Shown here: piece by piece, positions 50,915-59,663 of the stretch
Position numbering within the stretch: the stretch's first letter is position 1
How the letters are laid out: every line of letters begins with the position of its first letter
Origin: Mycobacterium kyorinense
GTDB lineage: Bacteria; Actinomycetota; Actinomycetes; Mycobacteriales; Mycobacteriaceae
Length of the DNA: 64,000 nucleotides
Assembly: GCF_002101735.1 (NCBI RefSeq)
Contig: NZ_LQPE01000143.1
Span: 185,289 to 249,288 of the forward strand
Direction of reading: 5' to 3'
The notes under the pieces: generated by a model
The model's database searches: none
What the model saw: only the letters and a program-made list of their open reading frames with translations
Told to the model about the DNA's origin: nothing
Made by a program: the position numbers and the translations under genes

Positions 50915-52273
50915 TCACCGAAGTGAGACAGTGCGCACCGGTGCGGCGACGCTCATGATCACCGGGCCGTGCGGATGCAACGTGATGTCTGCGCGCGGCC
51001 GCACGACCGTCCCGGGAAGCAGATCCAGGCGGGCCGACTGAGCCAGCACGGCGAGCGCCATCGTCGCTTCCAGCTGGGCAAGTCCGGTGCCCACGCAGAT
51101 GCGGCGACCCCCGCCGAACGGCATGAACGCATACCGCGGACGCTTGGTTGCATCCTCGGAGAGGAACCGGCGTGGATCGAATCCCTCGGGGTTGGGCCAG
51201 AATTCGCTGTGGTGGTGCAGGAGATAGGGCGAAATCGCCACGGTGTCACCGGGAGACACTTCGACACCGGCAATGTTGTCGGCCGTGACGGCGTCGCGCT
51301 CGATGGTCCATGCCGGCGGATACAGGCGCATCGTCTCGGACACCATCGCCTGCGTCCATTCCAGTGATTCCATGTCGCCGGCCTGCGGATCGCCGCCGCC
51401 CACCACTTCGTCAACCTCGGCGGCCAACCGGTCGCGCGCTGCCGGGTAACGCGACAGCAAAGTCAATGCCCAGGTCAGTGTGTTGGAGGTGGTTTCGTGG
51501 CCGGCAAGCACCAGCGTCATCACCTCGTCCTGAATCTCGTTGCGGCTCAACGGCTCCTCGCCGGCCTGGGCGGTGAGCAGCAGATCGAGCAGGTCGCTGG
51601 GCTCGCTGTGCGGGGTGGCGATGCGTGCGTCGATGATTCGGGTGACCAGTGAATCCAGCGTGGTCGCGGCCCGACCGGCGCCGGGGATCAGATGCTCGGC
51701 CAGCCACCGCGCCCGCTGGGGCGAGCCAACGCCGGACAGCGCTATGCCGGCCATTATTGCGGCGCTCTGCAGCCGGGAAACCGCACGGCCCACGGGCTCG
51801 GCGTCGGCGGCCAGGTCGACACCGAACAGCACCCGCCCGATCACCTGCATGGTCAGTGTCCGCATTTCGTCGGCCACGTCGATGGTGGTGCCCGGCGCCC
51901 AGCGGCTGGCCCGGTCCCGGGCGGCCGCGACGACGGCAGGAGCAAACGACTGCACGTGGCGGTGGCTGAATACCGGCTGGACCAGGCGACGGTGCCGCTG
52001 CCAGGTCTGGCCCTCACTGGTCAGCAGGCCGTCGCCGAGAATCGTTTTCAGCGGGCGGTAGGTGAATGCCTTGACGTAGCGATCCTGGTGTGCATCCAGC
52101 AGGTGTTCGGCGTGCTCGGGGCGGCTGAGCAGAAAGTAAGTGTGCTTGGCGGTGAGCGGGACCCGTACCGCGTCGCCGTAGTCGCGGCGCAGCGCAATGT
52201 AGGCCGCCAGCGGATCGCGCAGCATCTGCGCCCAGTACCGCAATGATTGGCGACGCGACGGCCCGGACACCAT
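50915..52273 (-). CDS. Cytochrome P450
   Basis: 452 residues. I-helix AGHETTSNTLTWALT, K-helix ETMRLYPPAW (E-x-x-R), the PERF-like PEGFDPRRFL and the haem loop FMPFGGGRRICVGTGLAQLE with the proximal Cys. Substrate unknown; redox partners are not adjacent. Divergent from a TetR gene with 46 bp between starts and a palindrome in the middle, so it is surely controlled by that regulator. It sits between the Rv0311 and Rv0312 orthologs, which are adjacent in Mtb, hence an inserted pair. Confidence 0.95.
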   Translation of the reverse strand: MVSGPSRRQSLRYWAQMLRDPLAAYIALRRDYGDAVRVPLTAKHTYFLLSRPEHAEHLLDAHQDRYVKAFTYRPLKTILGDGLLTSEGQTWQRHRRLVQPVFSHRHVQSFAPAVVAAARDRASRWAPGTTIDVADEMRTLTMQVIGRVLFGVDLAADAEPVGRAVSRLQSAAIMAGIALSGVGSPQRARWLAEHLIPGAGRAATTLDSLVTRIIDARIATPHSEPSDLLDLLLTAQAGEEPLSRNEIQDEVMTLVLAGHETTSNTLTWALTLLSRYPAARDRLAAEVDEVVGGGDPQAGDMESLEWTQAMVSETMRLYPPAWTIERDAVTADNIAGVEVSPGDTVAISPYLLHHHSEFWPNPEGFDPRRFLSEDATKRPRYAFMPFGGGRRICVGTGLAQLEATMALAVLAQSARLDLLPGTVVRPRADITLHPHGPVIMSVAAPVRTVSLR

Positions 52274-52285
52274 GCTTGATATGAT

Positions 52286-52307
52286 ACAGATGTCTTAAGA
52301 CATTTGT
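52286..52307. promoter_or_regulatory. Palindromic operator between P450 and TetR genes
   Basis: ATGTCTTAAGACAT (52290-52303) is a perfect 14-base palindrome; with flanks it is 22 bases with one mismatched pair. It is 13 bases from the P450 start and 12 from the tetR start, so one bound dimer would block both promoters. Confidence 0.85.
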
Positions 52308-52319
52308 GTAAGGAGTTTG

Positions 52320-52880
52320 ATGGGGAACCGCGAGGCACTGCTGGAAGCGGCGATCGTGTGTCTACGCGAACACGGGTTCGGGGGCACCCGCGCACGCGAT
52401 CTGGCCGGCGCCGCGGGGGTCAGCCTCGGCGCGATCCGCTATCACTTCGGTTCTACCGAGGCGCTCTTGAATGCGGCGATTGCCGAGAGTTCCCGACGGT
52501 GGATCAAGAGTTTTCAGACCTCGATGGCGGGCGTGGACGCAGAGACCGGCATCGCCGATGCAGTCGACGGGCTGTATGACGTCTTCGACGCGCACCGGGA
52601 ATTGCTGGCCGGCTTCGTCGAGGCCTTCGCGCACGCCCAGCGCTCACCGGCCGCGCGACGCGAATTAGCAGGCTATTACGAGGAATTCCGCCGCGATATC
52701 GCCGCTGCGTTGGGTGGCGGCTCCGACGCCGAGTCGCTGGCGTCGATCCTGCTCGCTCTTGTCGACGGGCTGATGGTGCAGTGGATGCTGGACCCGTCGA
52801 GGCGCCCTGACAACGACGTGCTGCGACGGGCGGTGGGGTCTCTTGTTGACTCTGCGGTCACCACGCAAAAGTTCGAGTAA
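52320..52880 (+). CDS. TetR-family regulator of the divergent P450
   Basis: 186 residues from ATG 52320, with AAGGAG five bases before. HTH: TRARDLAGAAGVSLGAIRYHFG (about 20-43). C-terminal helical ligand domain of the TetR_C type seen with BetI/AcrR relatives (LLALVDGLMVQWMLDPS). It should repress itself and the P450 through the palindrome at 52286-52307; the ligand is probably the P450 substrate (inference). Confidence 0.92.
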   Translation: MGNREALLEAAIVCLREHGFGGTRARDLAGAAGVSLGAIRYHFGSTEALLNAAIAESSRRWIKSFQTSMAGVDAETGIADAVDGLYDVFDAHRELLAGFVEAFAHAQRSPAARRELAGYYEEFRRDIAAALGGGSDAESLASILLALVDGLMVQWMLDPSRRPDNDVLRRAVGSLVDSAVTTQKFE

Positions 52881-52905
52881 CCAGCACGGTGCACGCAGAA
52901 TGAAC

Positions 52906-54126
52906 TCAGACCACCGTGAGCGGTAGCGATCGCCTCGGCTGGAACTGGAATGTCGAGCCGCCGCTGACCTTGGCTACCGACACCTCGGGCAATTCCTTTG
53001 CCGCCGAATCGGTCTCGGCGAACTCGGCGGTCCAGTCGGTGCTCGTCCCGCTGACGCGCACTTCGACGTGCGGGTCGACGGCGGTGGCGATGGCCTGCAG
53101 CGGCTGCACCGACTCGGGCGAGCACAGCGAGATCCAGGCTTCGTCGTCGTGGGCCGGCGATCGCCGCACGACCAACCGATCCGTCACCTCGGCGTCGACG
53201 TAGCCCGCAGGATTCAGCAGCGGATGTAGCTCCAACACCCGCAATACGCCGTCGACGCCGCCGGGCAGCGACAGCGCCCGGTGAATGCGCTCCGCGCCGA
53301 GCCCTGCCACGCCGATCAACTGGCGAGTGCCCACGGAGGCGGCCACGTCGTCGCTGGCCCTCGCCCGCACCGCGATCGCGAACGACAGATACAGCAGGTG
53401 CATCTGCAGGCAGATCTCGTCGGCCATGCGCGCCAGCGCCGCATGCGAGAAGGCGCCGAAGTCCAGGTCGGAGACCAGCGGGCCGGAGTAGTCGGCCAGC
53501 CCCTCGTCGGACCGGTCGATGTCATCGAGTTCCCATGTCGCGGCGCGGGTTTCGCGAACCTTATCCAGCGCCGGGATACCCACGGCCGGCGGATAGGACT
53601 CGTCGATGATCACCGTCCACGCGCAATGCGGATGGCGATCCGAGGGCACCCGCGGTGGCCGGTGCACAGGACGCATCTGCGCGCGCGGGTTGGTTGCCAC
53701 CGCGGTCGCGTCGAACGTCGGGTCCTCGATGGTGTGGCACATGCCGAAGACGTAGTCGTCGCCCATCGGCTCCACGTCGAGCAAGGCGCCGCAGTGGTCG
53801 AGGTGGAACTCGCCGTGCCAGCGGTCGTGGATGGTGTAGCGGAAATCCATGAACTGCGGCGGCGCGCCGATGTCGAGTTGCAGGCCCTTGAAGATGGTGG
53901 GCACGTCGTCGCCCTCGTAGTTCAGTGCCCGCTGCATGCGCTTGGTGTAGATCGGGCTGGCCCCGGCCCACTCCTCGATCGCGATCTGCAGCATCTCCTC
54001 GCGGCCGAATTCCTGGATGCACCAGGCCATGCCGGAGCGGTCGATCATGTGCCCGATCAGCAGCAGCTCGGGGACCAGAACGGCAAGCTGCTCGCGGGAC
54101 AGCCGCGCATAGCGGGATTGGCTCAC
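52906..54126 (-). CDS. Rv0311-like conserved hypothetical protein
   Basis: 406 residues from GTG. LSREQLAVLVPELLLIGHMIDRSGMAW, IAIEEWAGASPIYTKRMQRAL and DIGAPPQFMDFRYTIHDRWHGEFHLDHCGALLDVEPMG (residues ~75-112) are features I recall of Mtb Rv0311. The many His and Cys in the middle (EFHLDHCGA, MCHTIEDPTF) suggest a metal or haem site. No membrane span or signal. The C-terminal ~90 residues look beta-rich. Function unknown. A CTATTT -10 eight bases upstream and TTGACT 17 bases further give it a well-formed leaderless promoter. Confidence 0.85.
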   Translation of the reverse strand: MSQSRYARLSREQLAVLVPELLLIGHMIDRSGMAWCIQEFGREEMLQIAIEEWAGASPIYTKRMQRALNYEGDDVPTIFKGLQLDIGAPPQFMDFRYTIHDRWHGEFHLDHCGALLDVEPMGDDYVFGMCHTIEDPTFDATAVATNPRAQMRPVHRPPRVPSDRHPHCAWTVIIDESYPPAVGIPALDKVRETRAATWELDDIDRSDEGLADYSGPLVSDLDFGAFSHAALARMADEICLQMHLLYLSFAIAVRARASDDVAASVGTRQLIGVAGLGAERIHRALSLPGGVDGVLRVLELHPLLNPAGYVDAEVTDRLVVRRSPAHDDEAWISLCSPESVQPLQAIATAVDPHVEVRVSGTSTDWTAEFAETDSAAKELPEVSVAKVSGGSTFQFQPRRSLPLTVV

Positions 54127-54134
54127 CAGCCCAA

Positions 54135-54162
54135 AAATAGTAGTGACTATGTTATAAAGTCA
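54135..54162. promoter_or_regulatory. Shared divergent promoter with inverted repeat (Rv0311-like / TetR)
   Basis: On the minus strand TTGACT (54163-54158), 17 bases, CTATTT (54140-54135) precede the Rv0311-like GTG by eight bases. On the plus strand TATAAA (54153-54158) precedes the tetR ATG by seven bases. TGACT (54144-54148) and AGTCA (54158-54162) form an inverted repeat lying over both promoters. Confidence 0.6.
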
Positions 54163-54165
54163 ACA

Positions 54166-54774
54166 ATGTCCATTAGTGCAGGTGCCGTGCCCACACGGCA
54201 GACCAGTGCGCCGCGCAAACGCGGCGACGACACCCGCGCGAAGATCATCGACGAAACGGTGCGCTGCATCGCCGAGGAGGGCTTCGGCGCCGCCACCGCC
54301 AAGCACGTCGCCGAGCGCGCTGGCGTGACGTGGGGCGTCATCCAGTACCACTTCGGCGACCGCAACGGTCTTTTGATGGCCGTCGTCGACGACGGCGTGG
54401 CCAAACTGATCGAATCGCTGTCGTCGGCCGACGTCGGCGAGCTGCCGCTGCGAGAGCGCATCGAGGTCGTCGTCGACACCGCGTGGGCCTGTTACAGCAG
54501 CCCCACCTCGTTGGCCGCGTTCGAGATCCTGCGGGCCACCCGCGGGAGTTCACGACGGCATCTATTGGAGATGAACGACGCCATCGCCCAGCTCGGCAAG
54601 CTGGTTACCGACGATCCGGCCAACGACGGTGCGGCCGAAGTGATTTGGGCCGCGCTGCGCGGCGTGGTGCTGGCCCAGATGATCATGGGCGTCCCCGTCG
54701 ACTGGCAGCGGGAACGCCGCGCCCTGATCGACATGGTGACGCACTACCTGCAGCGCTGTGCTCCAATGTCGTGA
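54166..54774 (+). CDS. TetR-family regulator
   Basis: 202 residues from ATG 54166. HTH: AATAKHVAERAGVTWGVIQYHFGDRNGLL (about 45-73). The C-terminal domain (about 85-200) is helical with QMIMGVPVDWQRERRAL. The stop overlaps the next start (TGATG). It probably controls the divergent Rv0311-like gene and the following SnoaL-like gene through the repeat at 54144-54162. The frame upstream of 54166 is antisense and rejected. Confidence 0.9.
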   Translation: MSISAGAVPTRQTSAPRKRGDDTRAKIIDETVRCIAEEGFGAATAKHVAERAGVTWGVIQYHFGDRNGLLMAVVDDGVAKLIESLSSADVGELPLRERIEVVVDTAWACYSSPTSLAAFEILRATRGSSRRHLLEMNDAIAQLGKLVTDDPANDGAAEVIWAALRGVVLAQMIMGVPVDWQRERRALIDMVTHYLQRCAPMS

Positions 54775-55238
54775 TGATCCCGCACGACGACATCGCAGCC
54801 ATCGAACAGGTCAAGTACCGCTACCTGCGGGCGCTGGACACCAAACACTGGGACGACTTCGCCGATACACTCACCGAGGACGTCCAAGGCGACTACGGCT
54901 CGTCGGTCGGCGAGGAGCTGCATTTCACCAATCGCAAAGATCTGGTCGACTACATGCGGTCGGCCTTGGGGCCGGGCGTCATCACCGAGCACCGGGTGAC
55001 CCATCCCGAGATCGCGGTCAGCGGCGACGAGGCATCCGGCACCTGGTATCTGCAGGACCGCGTCATCGTCGCCGAATTCGACTTCATGCTGATCGGCGCC
55101 GCGTTCTACCGCGACCGCTACCGGCGCACCGCCGACGGCTGGCGAATCAGCGCGACGGGATACGACCGCACCTACGAGGCGACAATGTCGTTGGCGGGCC
55201 TCGACTTCAAAGTGAAACCGGGTCGCGCGTTAGCTTGA
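54774..55238 (+). CDS. SnoaL-like (NTF2-fold) protein, Rv0310c-like
   Basis: 154 residues (ATG 54774, or GTG one codon earlier). NTF2/SnoaL_4 pattern: IEQVKYRYLRALDTKHWDDFADTLTEDV, RVTHPEIAVSGDEASGTWYLQDR, GAAFYRDRYRRTADGWRISATGYDRTYE. Asp/His residues inside the cone suit an isomerase, dehydratase or hydrolase role, unproven. It converges on the Rv0309-like gene with a nine-base overlap. Confidence 0.87.
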   Translation: MIPHDDIAAIEQVKYRYLRALDTKHWDDFADTLTEDVQGDYGSSVGEELHFTNRKDLVDYMRSALGPGVITEHRVTHPEIAVSGDEASGTWYLQDRVIVAEFDFMLIGAAFYRDRYRRTADGWRISATGYDRTYEATMSLAGLDFKVKPGRALA

Positions 55239-55895
55239 TTGCTTGGTGATCGCGATCAGCGCGCCGGGCCGCAGCCACCGGATGATCTGCACCAGCGTGT
55301 CGTCGTCGATCGCCACGCAGCCCGCGGTCGGCCCGCCGTCGGTGGTGTGGAAGAAGAACGCGGCGCCGTCGCCGGGCACGCGGGCCTTGTTCACGCCCAT
55401 CACCACCGCGTGCTTGTACTGCGGGATTTCGAGATTCTCACTGGCGTTCGTGTCGAACGGGCACTGCGCCTTCTGACAGACCTGCATGGTGTTGAACGTC
55501 GGGCTGTGATCGTCGCCGCTCCACCAATGGTTTGGGCCGACCTGCGTGTACGGCAGTCCGCCACCGGGATTCGGCGCGGTGCCGAACGCCGAGTCCAGCG
55601 AATAGACGCCCATCGGCGTGGCCGGGTAGCCGCTTTTGGCCTTGGGCGCCAACCCGGCCGAGCCGATGTGCGTCGGTATCCCGACGCCGATCGGCTGCCA
55701 GCCCGCGGCGGTGCGCTGGTAGACGTCCATCTTGGCGGTCGAACCGCCCACTCCCACAACCGAAACCACCTGACTGGCATTACCGACCGACGGCGCGAAC
55801 CACGGCGCACCCACCGCAGCGCCCGGCGGTGCGCCGGCCACCATCAGACAGCTCGCGCACAGCGCAGCGCAAAGCGAGCCCAGAAGTCGGCGCAT
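55230..55895 (-). CDS. Exported L,D-transpeptidase-like (YkuD) protein, Rv0309-like
   Basis: 221 residues from ATG 55895 (Mtb Rv0309 is about 218). Signal peptide about 1-30 (LCAALCASCLMVAGAPPGAAVG). YkuD-like core: YPATPMGVYSLDSAFG, FFFHTTDGGPTAGCVAIDDDTL, where His and the GC pair are the expected catalytic residues (T-A-G-C instead of S-H-G-C). It may modify peptidoglycan or be a divergent hydrolase. TTGACG-N16-TAGACG precedes the ATG by eight bases, so a leaderless promoter is likely. Confidence 0.88.
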   Translation of the reverse strand: MRRLLGSLCAALCASCLMVAGAPPGAAVGAPWFAPSVGNASQVVSVVGVGGSTAKMDVYQRTAAGWQPIGVGIPTHIGSAGLAPKAKSGYPATPMGVYSLDSAFGTAPNPGGGLPYTQVGPNHWWSGDDHSPTFNTMQVCQKAQCPFDTNASENLEIPQYKHAVVMGVNKARVPGDGAAFFFHTTDGGPTAGCVAIDDDTLVQIIRWLRPGALIAITKQSS

Positions 55896-56103
55896 CGTTT
55901 CATCGTCTATGCCGCACGAACTCAGCGTCAAGTAAAGGTTTAGCTTCGATCGGGTCACTGCCCGGCCGCGACACAGCCGCCGCGTCCCGCCGATCCCAGG
56001 TTTCGTCTATATGATCGGCAACCGATGTCCTTGTCCAGCAATGACAAACGCTGACGGCGTCGTCTTCACAGCAAATTGATCGCGAGGTTTATGAGAGCAC
56101 GAG

Positions 56104-58929
56104 ATGACGCAGTCTGACGCAGGCAACACGACCCGGCTCGCCGTGGTGAGCGGGCCGAACGAACTGCCGCTGACGGTCTGGATGGGCTCGGCGATGTACA
56201 CCTTTCCCGCCGAACGCGACGCCATCGTCGGCCGCGATCGCGACTGCGACATCTGTCTGCACGACGGCGACCCGGCCGACCTGGCGCTGATTTCGCGCGT
56301 TCACGCGATTCTGCGGTTCGACGACGGACGGTGGGTCGTCGTCGACAAAAGCCAGAACGGCGTTTATGTCGACGGCGTACGCGCCCCGCTGATCCGTATC
56401 CGCGACGGTCAGCGCATCACGCTCGGCAGCCCGCACGGACCGCAACTGACCTTCCGGGTCGCGACGCCCACAGCACCGCCCGAACCGCGTAACCCGCGCA
56501 CGCTACGCAGCATCCCCACGCCGACGCGGCCTCCACTGCGGCGCACAGCGCCCCAAACCCGGCCCAGCGAACCGGCTTTCAGGGAGCGCACGATGCGGCT
56601 GCGGCGGCGGCCGGAATCCGCGCCGGCGGGCTCGGCCACCATCGGCCGCGCCAAGACCAACAACATCGTCGTCAACGACGCGTTGGTATCCCGGGTGCAC
56701 GCGGTGCTGGTGTCCACCCCGGGCGGCCTCGAGATCCGCGACAACCACAGCAGCAACGGCACATTCGTCAACGGCACCCCGATTATCTGCACCCTGCTGC
56801 GCGACGGCGACGTCGTCACCGTCGGCAACACCGACCTGGTGGCGTCGGGTCATACCCTGGTGCCGCGAGCCGCACAGGCGCGCAGCAGCGGACTCACCAC
56901 CAGAGGCCTGGCACTGACCATCGACGGTCACCAGCTGTTGACCGACGTGTCGTTCACCGCGAGGCCCGGGACGCTCACCGCGGTGATCGGGCCCTCGGGC
57001 GCAGGCAAATCCACTCTCGTCAAGCTGATCGGCGGCACCACGCAACCCACCGCCGGCGTGGTCACTTTCGACGGGCACGACGTGCACGCCGAGTACGCGT
57101 CGATGCGCTCCCGGATCGGGATGGTTCCTCAAGACGACGTGGTGCACCGCCAGCTCACCGTCGAACAGGCGCTCGGATATGCGGCCGAACTGCGGCTGCC
57201 GCCGGACACCTCGGCCGACGATCGTCGGCAGGTGGTCAAGCGGGTCCTCGACGAGCTGGACCTCACGCCACACCGAAAGACCCGCGTCGACAAGCTTTCC
57301 GGCGGCCAGCGCAAGCGCGCGTCGGTGGCGATGGAACTGCTGACCGGCCCGTCGCTGCTCATCCTCGACGAACCGACCTCGGGACTGGACCCGGCGCTGG
57401 ACCGGCAGGTGATGACAATGCTGCGCCGGCTGGCCGACGCTGGACGAGTGGTCATCGTGGTCACCCACTCGCTGACGTACGTCAACATGTGCGACCAGAT
57501 CCTGCTGCTGGCTCCCGGCGGCAAGACCGCGTTCGCCGACCCGCCTGCCGAGATCGGGCCGGCGATGGGCAGCACCGATTGGGCCGACATCTTCGCCCGG
57601 GTCAGCACCGACCCCGACGGCGTGCACCAGGCCTTCCTGGCGCGCCATCCACCCGCCCCGCGCCGACCGCCGACGGCCGGCGCAGCGCCGCTGGGCAGTC
57701 CGCCGCGCACCGACCGGCGCCGTCAGGTTCTCACGCTGGCCCGCCGCCAGACCCGGCTCATCGCCGCCGACCGCGGCTACTTCGCGTTCCTCGCGTTGCT
57801 GCCGTTCGTGCTGGGCACGCTGTCGCTGGCGGTGCCCGGCAATACCGGGTTCGGTCAGGCCGGACCCGACTCCGACGAACCCAACTCGATCCTGATCCTG
57901 CTCAACATCGCCGCGGTTTTCATGGGGACCGCGCTGACGATTCGCGACCTGGTCGGGGAACGGTTGATCTTTCAACGCGAACGCGCAGTAGGGCTGTCGG
58001 CGACGGCATACCTGGCCGCCAAGGTCGTGGTGTTCAGCGCCGCGGCGGTGGTGCAAACCGCCATCCTGACGTCGATCATGGCTGTCGGCAAAGGCATGCC
58101 GACCCGCGGCGCGGTGCTCCTCGGCAACGGCCCGCTGCACGCGGTCAGCGAACTGTACGTGACGCTGGCGCTGATGGCGATCGTCTCGGCGATGGTGGGC
58201 CTGGCGCTGTCGTCGCTGGCCCGCTCCACCGAGCAGGTGCTGCCGATGCTGGTCGTGGCGATCATGGTGTCGATGGTGATGGCCGGCGGGCTGATTCCGG
58301 TGACCGGCCGGATGGGTCTGGACCAGGCCTCGTGGCTGCTGCCGGCCCGGTGGGGTTTCGCCGCCTCGGCGTCGACGGTCGACCTGCGCGCGATCGAGCC
58401 GCTGGTGCCGGCCGACCGGTTGTGGACGCATTCGCCGCACTACTGGGTGCTCGACGTCGGAATGCTGGCGCTGCTGGGAATCGTCGCCACCCTGTTCGTG
58501 CGGTTCCGGCTGCGGCTGCGTGTGCACAACGCCAAAAGCTGTCCGACGGCCGGATGCACGGCGTGCACGTCTGGAGCGGACCGGCCAAGGCGGAACCGCC
58601 CGAGCGGCCGGTCCCGGGCCCGCTCAAGTGGGACCTCACCCTGGGTGTGGCCACCGACACCGTGGAGTCGCTGGCCAACAACGGCAAGAATCCCGAAGTT
58701 GAGGACACTGACGGTCGCGCGTTCGCAGAAAACTGGCCGGCGCGCGAGCTCAAGCCCAACGAAAGCAAGGTGCTGGCGTTGGCCGTCAGGCCCGAGCCGG
58801 GTCGGACCCTGTGCGCCACGTGGGACGCCAGCGACTGGCAAGGCAATCCGATCCGGGTCAGCTTCGTCGCGCGTAACGCCTTGGAACCGGGTCCCGACGG
58901 CCGCGACCACCTGGTCGCGCGCGGCATGA
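56104..58929 (+). CDS. FHA-domain ABC transporter (Rv1747 type) with frame-shifted, aberrant C-terminus
   Basis: The authentic part is about residues 1-810. It has FHA domain 1 (about 35-115: VGRDRDCDICL, ISRVHAIL), Pro/Arg-rich linker, FHA domain 2 (about 175-260: IGRAKTNNIVV, SRVHAVLV, SSNGTFVNG), an ABC ATPase (Walker A GPSGAGKST near 300, signature LSGGQRKR near 400, Walker B LLILDEPTSGLD near 420) and six helices (about 555-810). In Mtb the Rv1747 FHA domains bind PknF-phosphorylated Thr, and the transporter exports lipo-oligosaccharides or PIMs. After RLRLRVHN (about 58530) the frame reads Arg/Trp/Pro-rich nonsense to 58929, because it runs through an Rv3651-like gene in another frame. 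The natural stop is missing. Start ATG after GAGAGCACGAG. Confidence 0.85.
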   Translation: MTQSDAGNTTRLAVVSGPNELPLTVWMGSAMYTFPAERDAIVGRDRDCDICLHDGDPADLALISRVHAILRFDDGRWVVVDKSQNGVYVDGVRAPLIRIRDGQRITLGSPHGPQLTFRVATPTAPPEPRNPRTLRSIPTPTRPPLRRTAPQTRPSEPAFRERTMRLRRRPESAPAGSATIGRAKTNNIVVNDALVSRVHAVLVSTPGGLEIRDNHSSNGTFVNGTPIICTLLRDGDVVTVGNTDLVASGHTLVPRAAQARSSGLTTRGLALTIDGHQLLTDVSFTARPGTLTAVIGPSGAGKSTLVKLIGGTTQPTAGVVTFDGHDVHAEYASMRSRIGMVPQDDVVHRQLTVEQALGYAAELRLPPDTSADDRRQVVKRVLDELDLTPHRKTRVDKLSGGQRKRASVAMELLTGPSLLILDEPTSGLDPALDRQVMTMLRRLADAGRVVIVVTHSLTYVNMCDQILLLAPGGKTAFADPPAEIGPAMGSTDWADIFARVSTDPDGVHQAFLARHPPAPRRPPTAGAAPLGSPPRTDRRRQVLTLARRQTRLIAADRGYFAFLALLPFVLGTLSLAVPGNTGFGQAGPDSDEPNSILILLNIAAVFMGTALTIRDLVGERLIFQRERAVGLSATAYLAAKVVVFSAAAVVQTAILTSIMAVGKGMPTRGAVLLGNGPLHAVSELYVTLALMAIVSAMVGLALSSLARSTEQVLPMLVVAIMVSMVMAGGLIPVTGRMGLDQASWLLPARWGFAASASTVDLRAIEPLVPADRLWTHSPHYWVLDVGMLALLGIVATLFVRFRLRLRVHNAKSCPTAGCTACTSGADRPRRNRPSGRSRARSSGTSPWVWPPTPWSRWPTTARIPKLRTLTVARSQKTGRRASSSPTKARCWRWPSGPSRVGPCAPRGTPATGKAIRSGSASSRVTPWNRVPTAATTWSRAA
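58525..58550. other. Rearrangement junction between ABC transporter and Rv3651-like gene
   Basis: The ABC frame stays transporter-like to about 58528, and the Rv3651-like frame becomes homologous from SDGRMHGV, about 58540. The short segment between holds neither gene's proper end or start. Left and right neighbours belong to distant parts of the Mtb map. Confidence 0.7.
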
Positions 58930-59339
58930 ATTGGCGCGCCGAGCCGAGCGCACCGGCGGAGTCGGCCGACCACCTGGCGCAGCGCATTCTGGACGGCTTG
59001 GCTCAACCGGGAGTCCACCGGGCTTTGATCGATCTCAACACCTTGACGCTGCTGAAATGGCTCGACGAGCCGTGCCCGTTCTACGACTGGCGGCGCAGCG
59101 CCAGAAACGCACCGCGGGTGCACCCCGACGACGAGCCGCGGCTGGCTGCGATGTCGGCCGAACTCGCCGGTGGCGCCGCCACCGCGGTGCTGCGCATGCC
59201 GGGCTACGGCGACACCTGGGTTCCGGTGCACGTGACCGTCAACCGGGTGGAGATCGAAGAGCACACGTTCGCCGGGCTGCTGTCGGTGCGGCTGCCCACC
59301 GACGCCGAGCTCGCCGAAGCGGGGCTGGCGGCACCCTAG
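58554..59339 (+). pseudogene. 5'-truncated Rv3651-like (PAS/GAF-fold) gene
   Basis: 261 residues could be made from ATG 58554, but the family, from memory of Mtb Rv3651 (~345 residues), begins ~80 residues earlier. The part present is well preserved: MHGVHVWSGPAKAEPPERP, PLKWDLTLGVATDT, KNPEVEDTDGRAFAENWPARE, FYDWRRSARNAPRVHPDDEPRL and VNRVEIEEHTFAGLLSVRLPTDAEL. The missing part would hold the first sensor subdomain. Whether the remnant is translated is unknown; it has no good ribosome-binding site. It ends against the convergent Rv3654c-like gene (four-base overlap). Confidence 0.75.
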
Positions 59340-59632
59340 CCCACGGGACCCGCCCGGGCGGCGGCCCGCGCGCTGCCCCAGCCGACCAGCGGGACCGCGA
59401 CCCTGACGCTGACCACGGCGTCCAGCCCACGCACGGCGCAGTCGACGTCGTCGACACGCATCGTGCGCGCCACCGCCGCTGCCTGGGCGCACGCGGCGTT
59501 GGCCCCCGCAGGTAGGCGCGCTGCCGCGGCCAACGCGGCCAGATCAGCCGCGGCCTGAGCGCGGTGGCGAGCCACCACCGCCGAACCCAGATACGCGCCG
59601 CCGACCGTGACGGCCAACAGCGCCGCGACCAT
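59336..59632 (-). CDS. TadE/TadG-like pilus-assembly protein, Rv3654c-like
   Basis: 98 residues from ATG 59632. A membrane helix (about 1-22, MVAALLAVTVGGAYLGSAVV) is followed by ARHRAQAAADLAALAAA, the classic TadE/TadG helical signature, and a small beta region with CAVRGLDAVVSVRVAVPLVGW. The usual prelude RDERGSATVV continues upstream in the same frame to ~59667, but without a canonical start codon. It is the last gene of the Flp/Tad cluster. It should sit in the membrane as a pseudopilin-like subunit. Confidence 0.75.
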   Translation of the reverse strand: MVAALLAVTVGGAYLGSAVVARHRAQAAADLAALAAAARLPAGANAACAQAAAVARTMRVDDVDCAVRGLDAVVSVRVAVPLVGWGSARAAARAGPVG

Positions 59633-59663
59633 CGCGGCGGCGACGACGGTGGCCGACCCGCGC

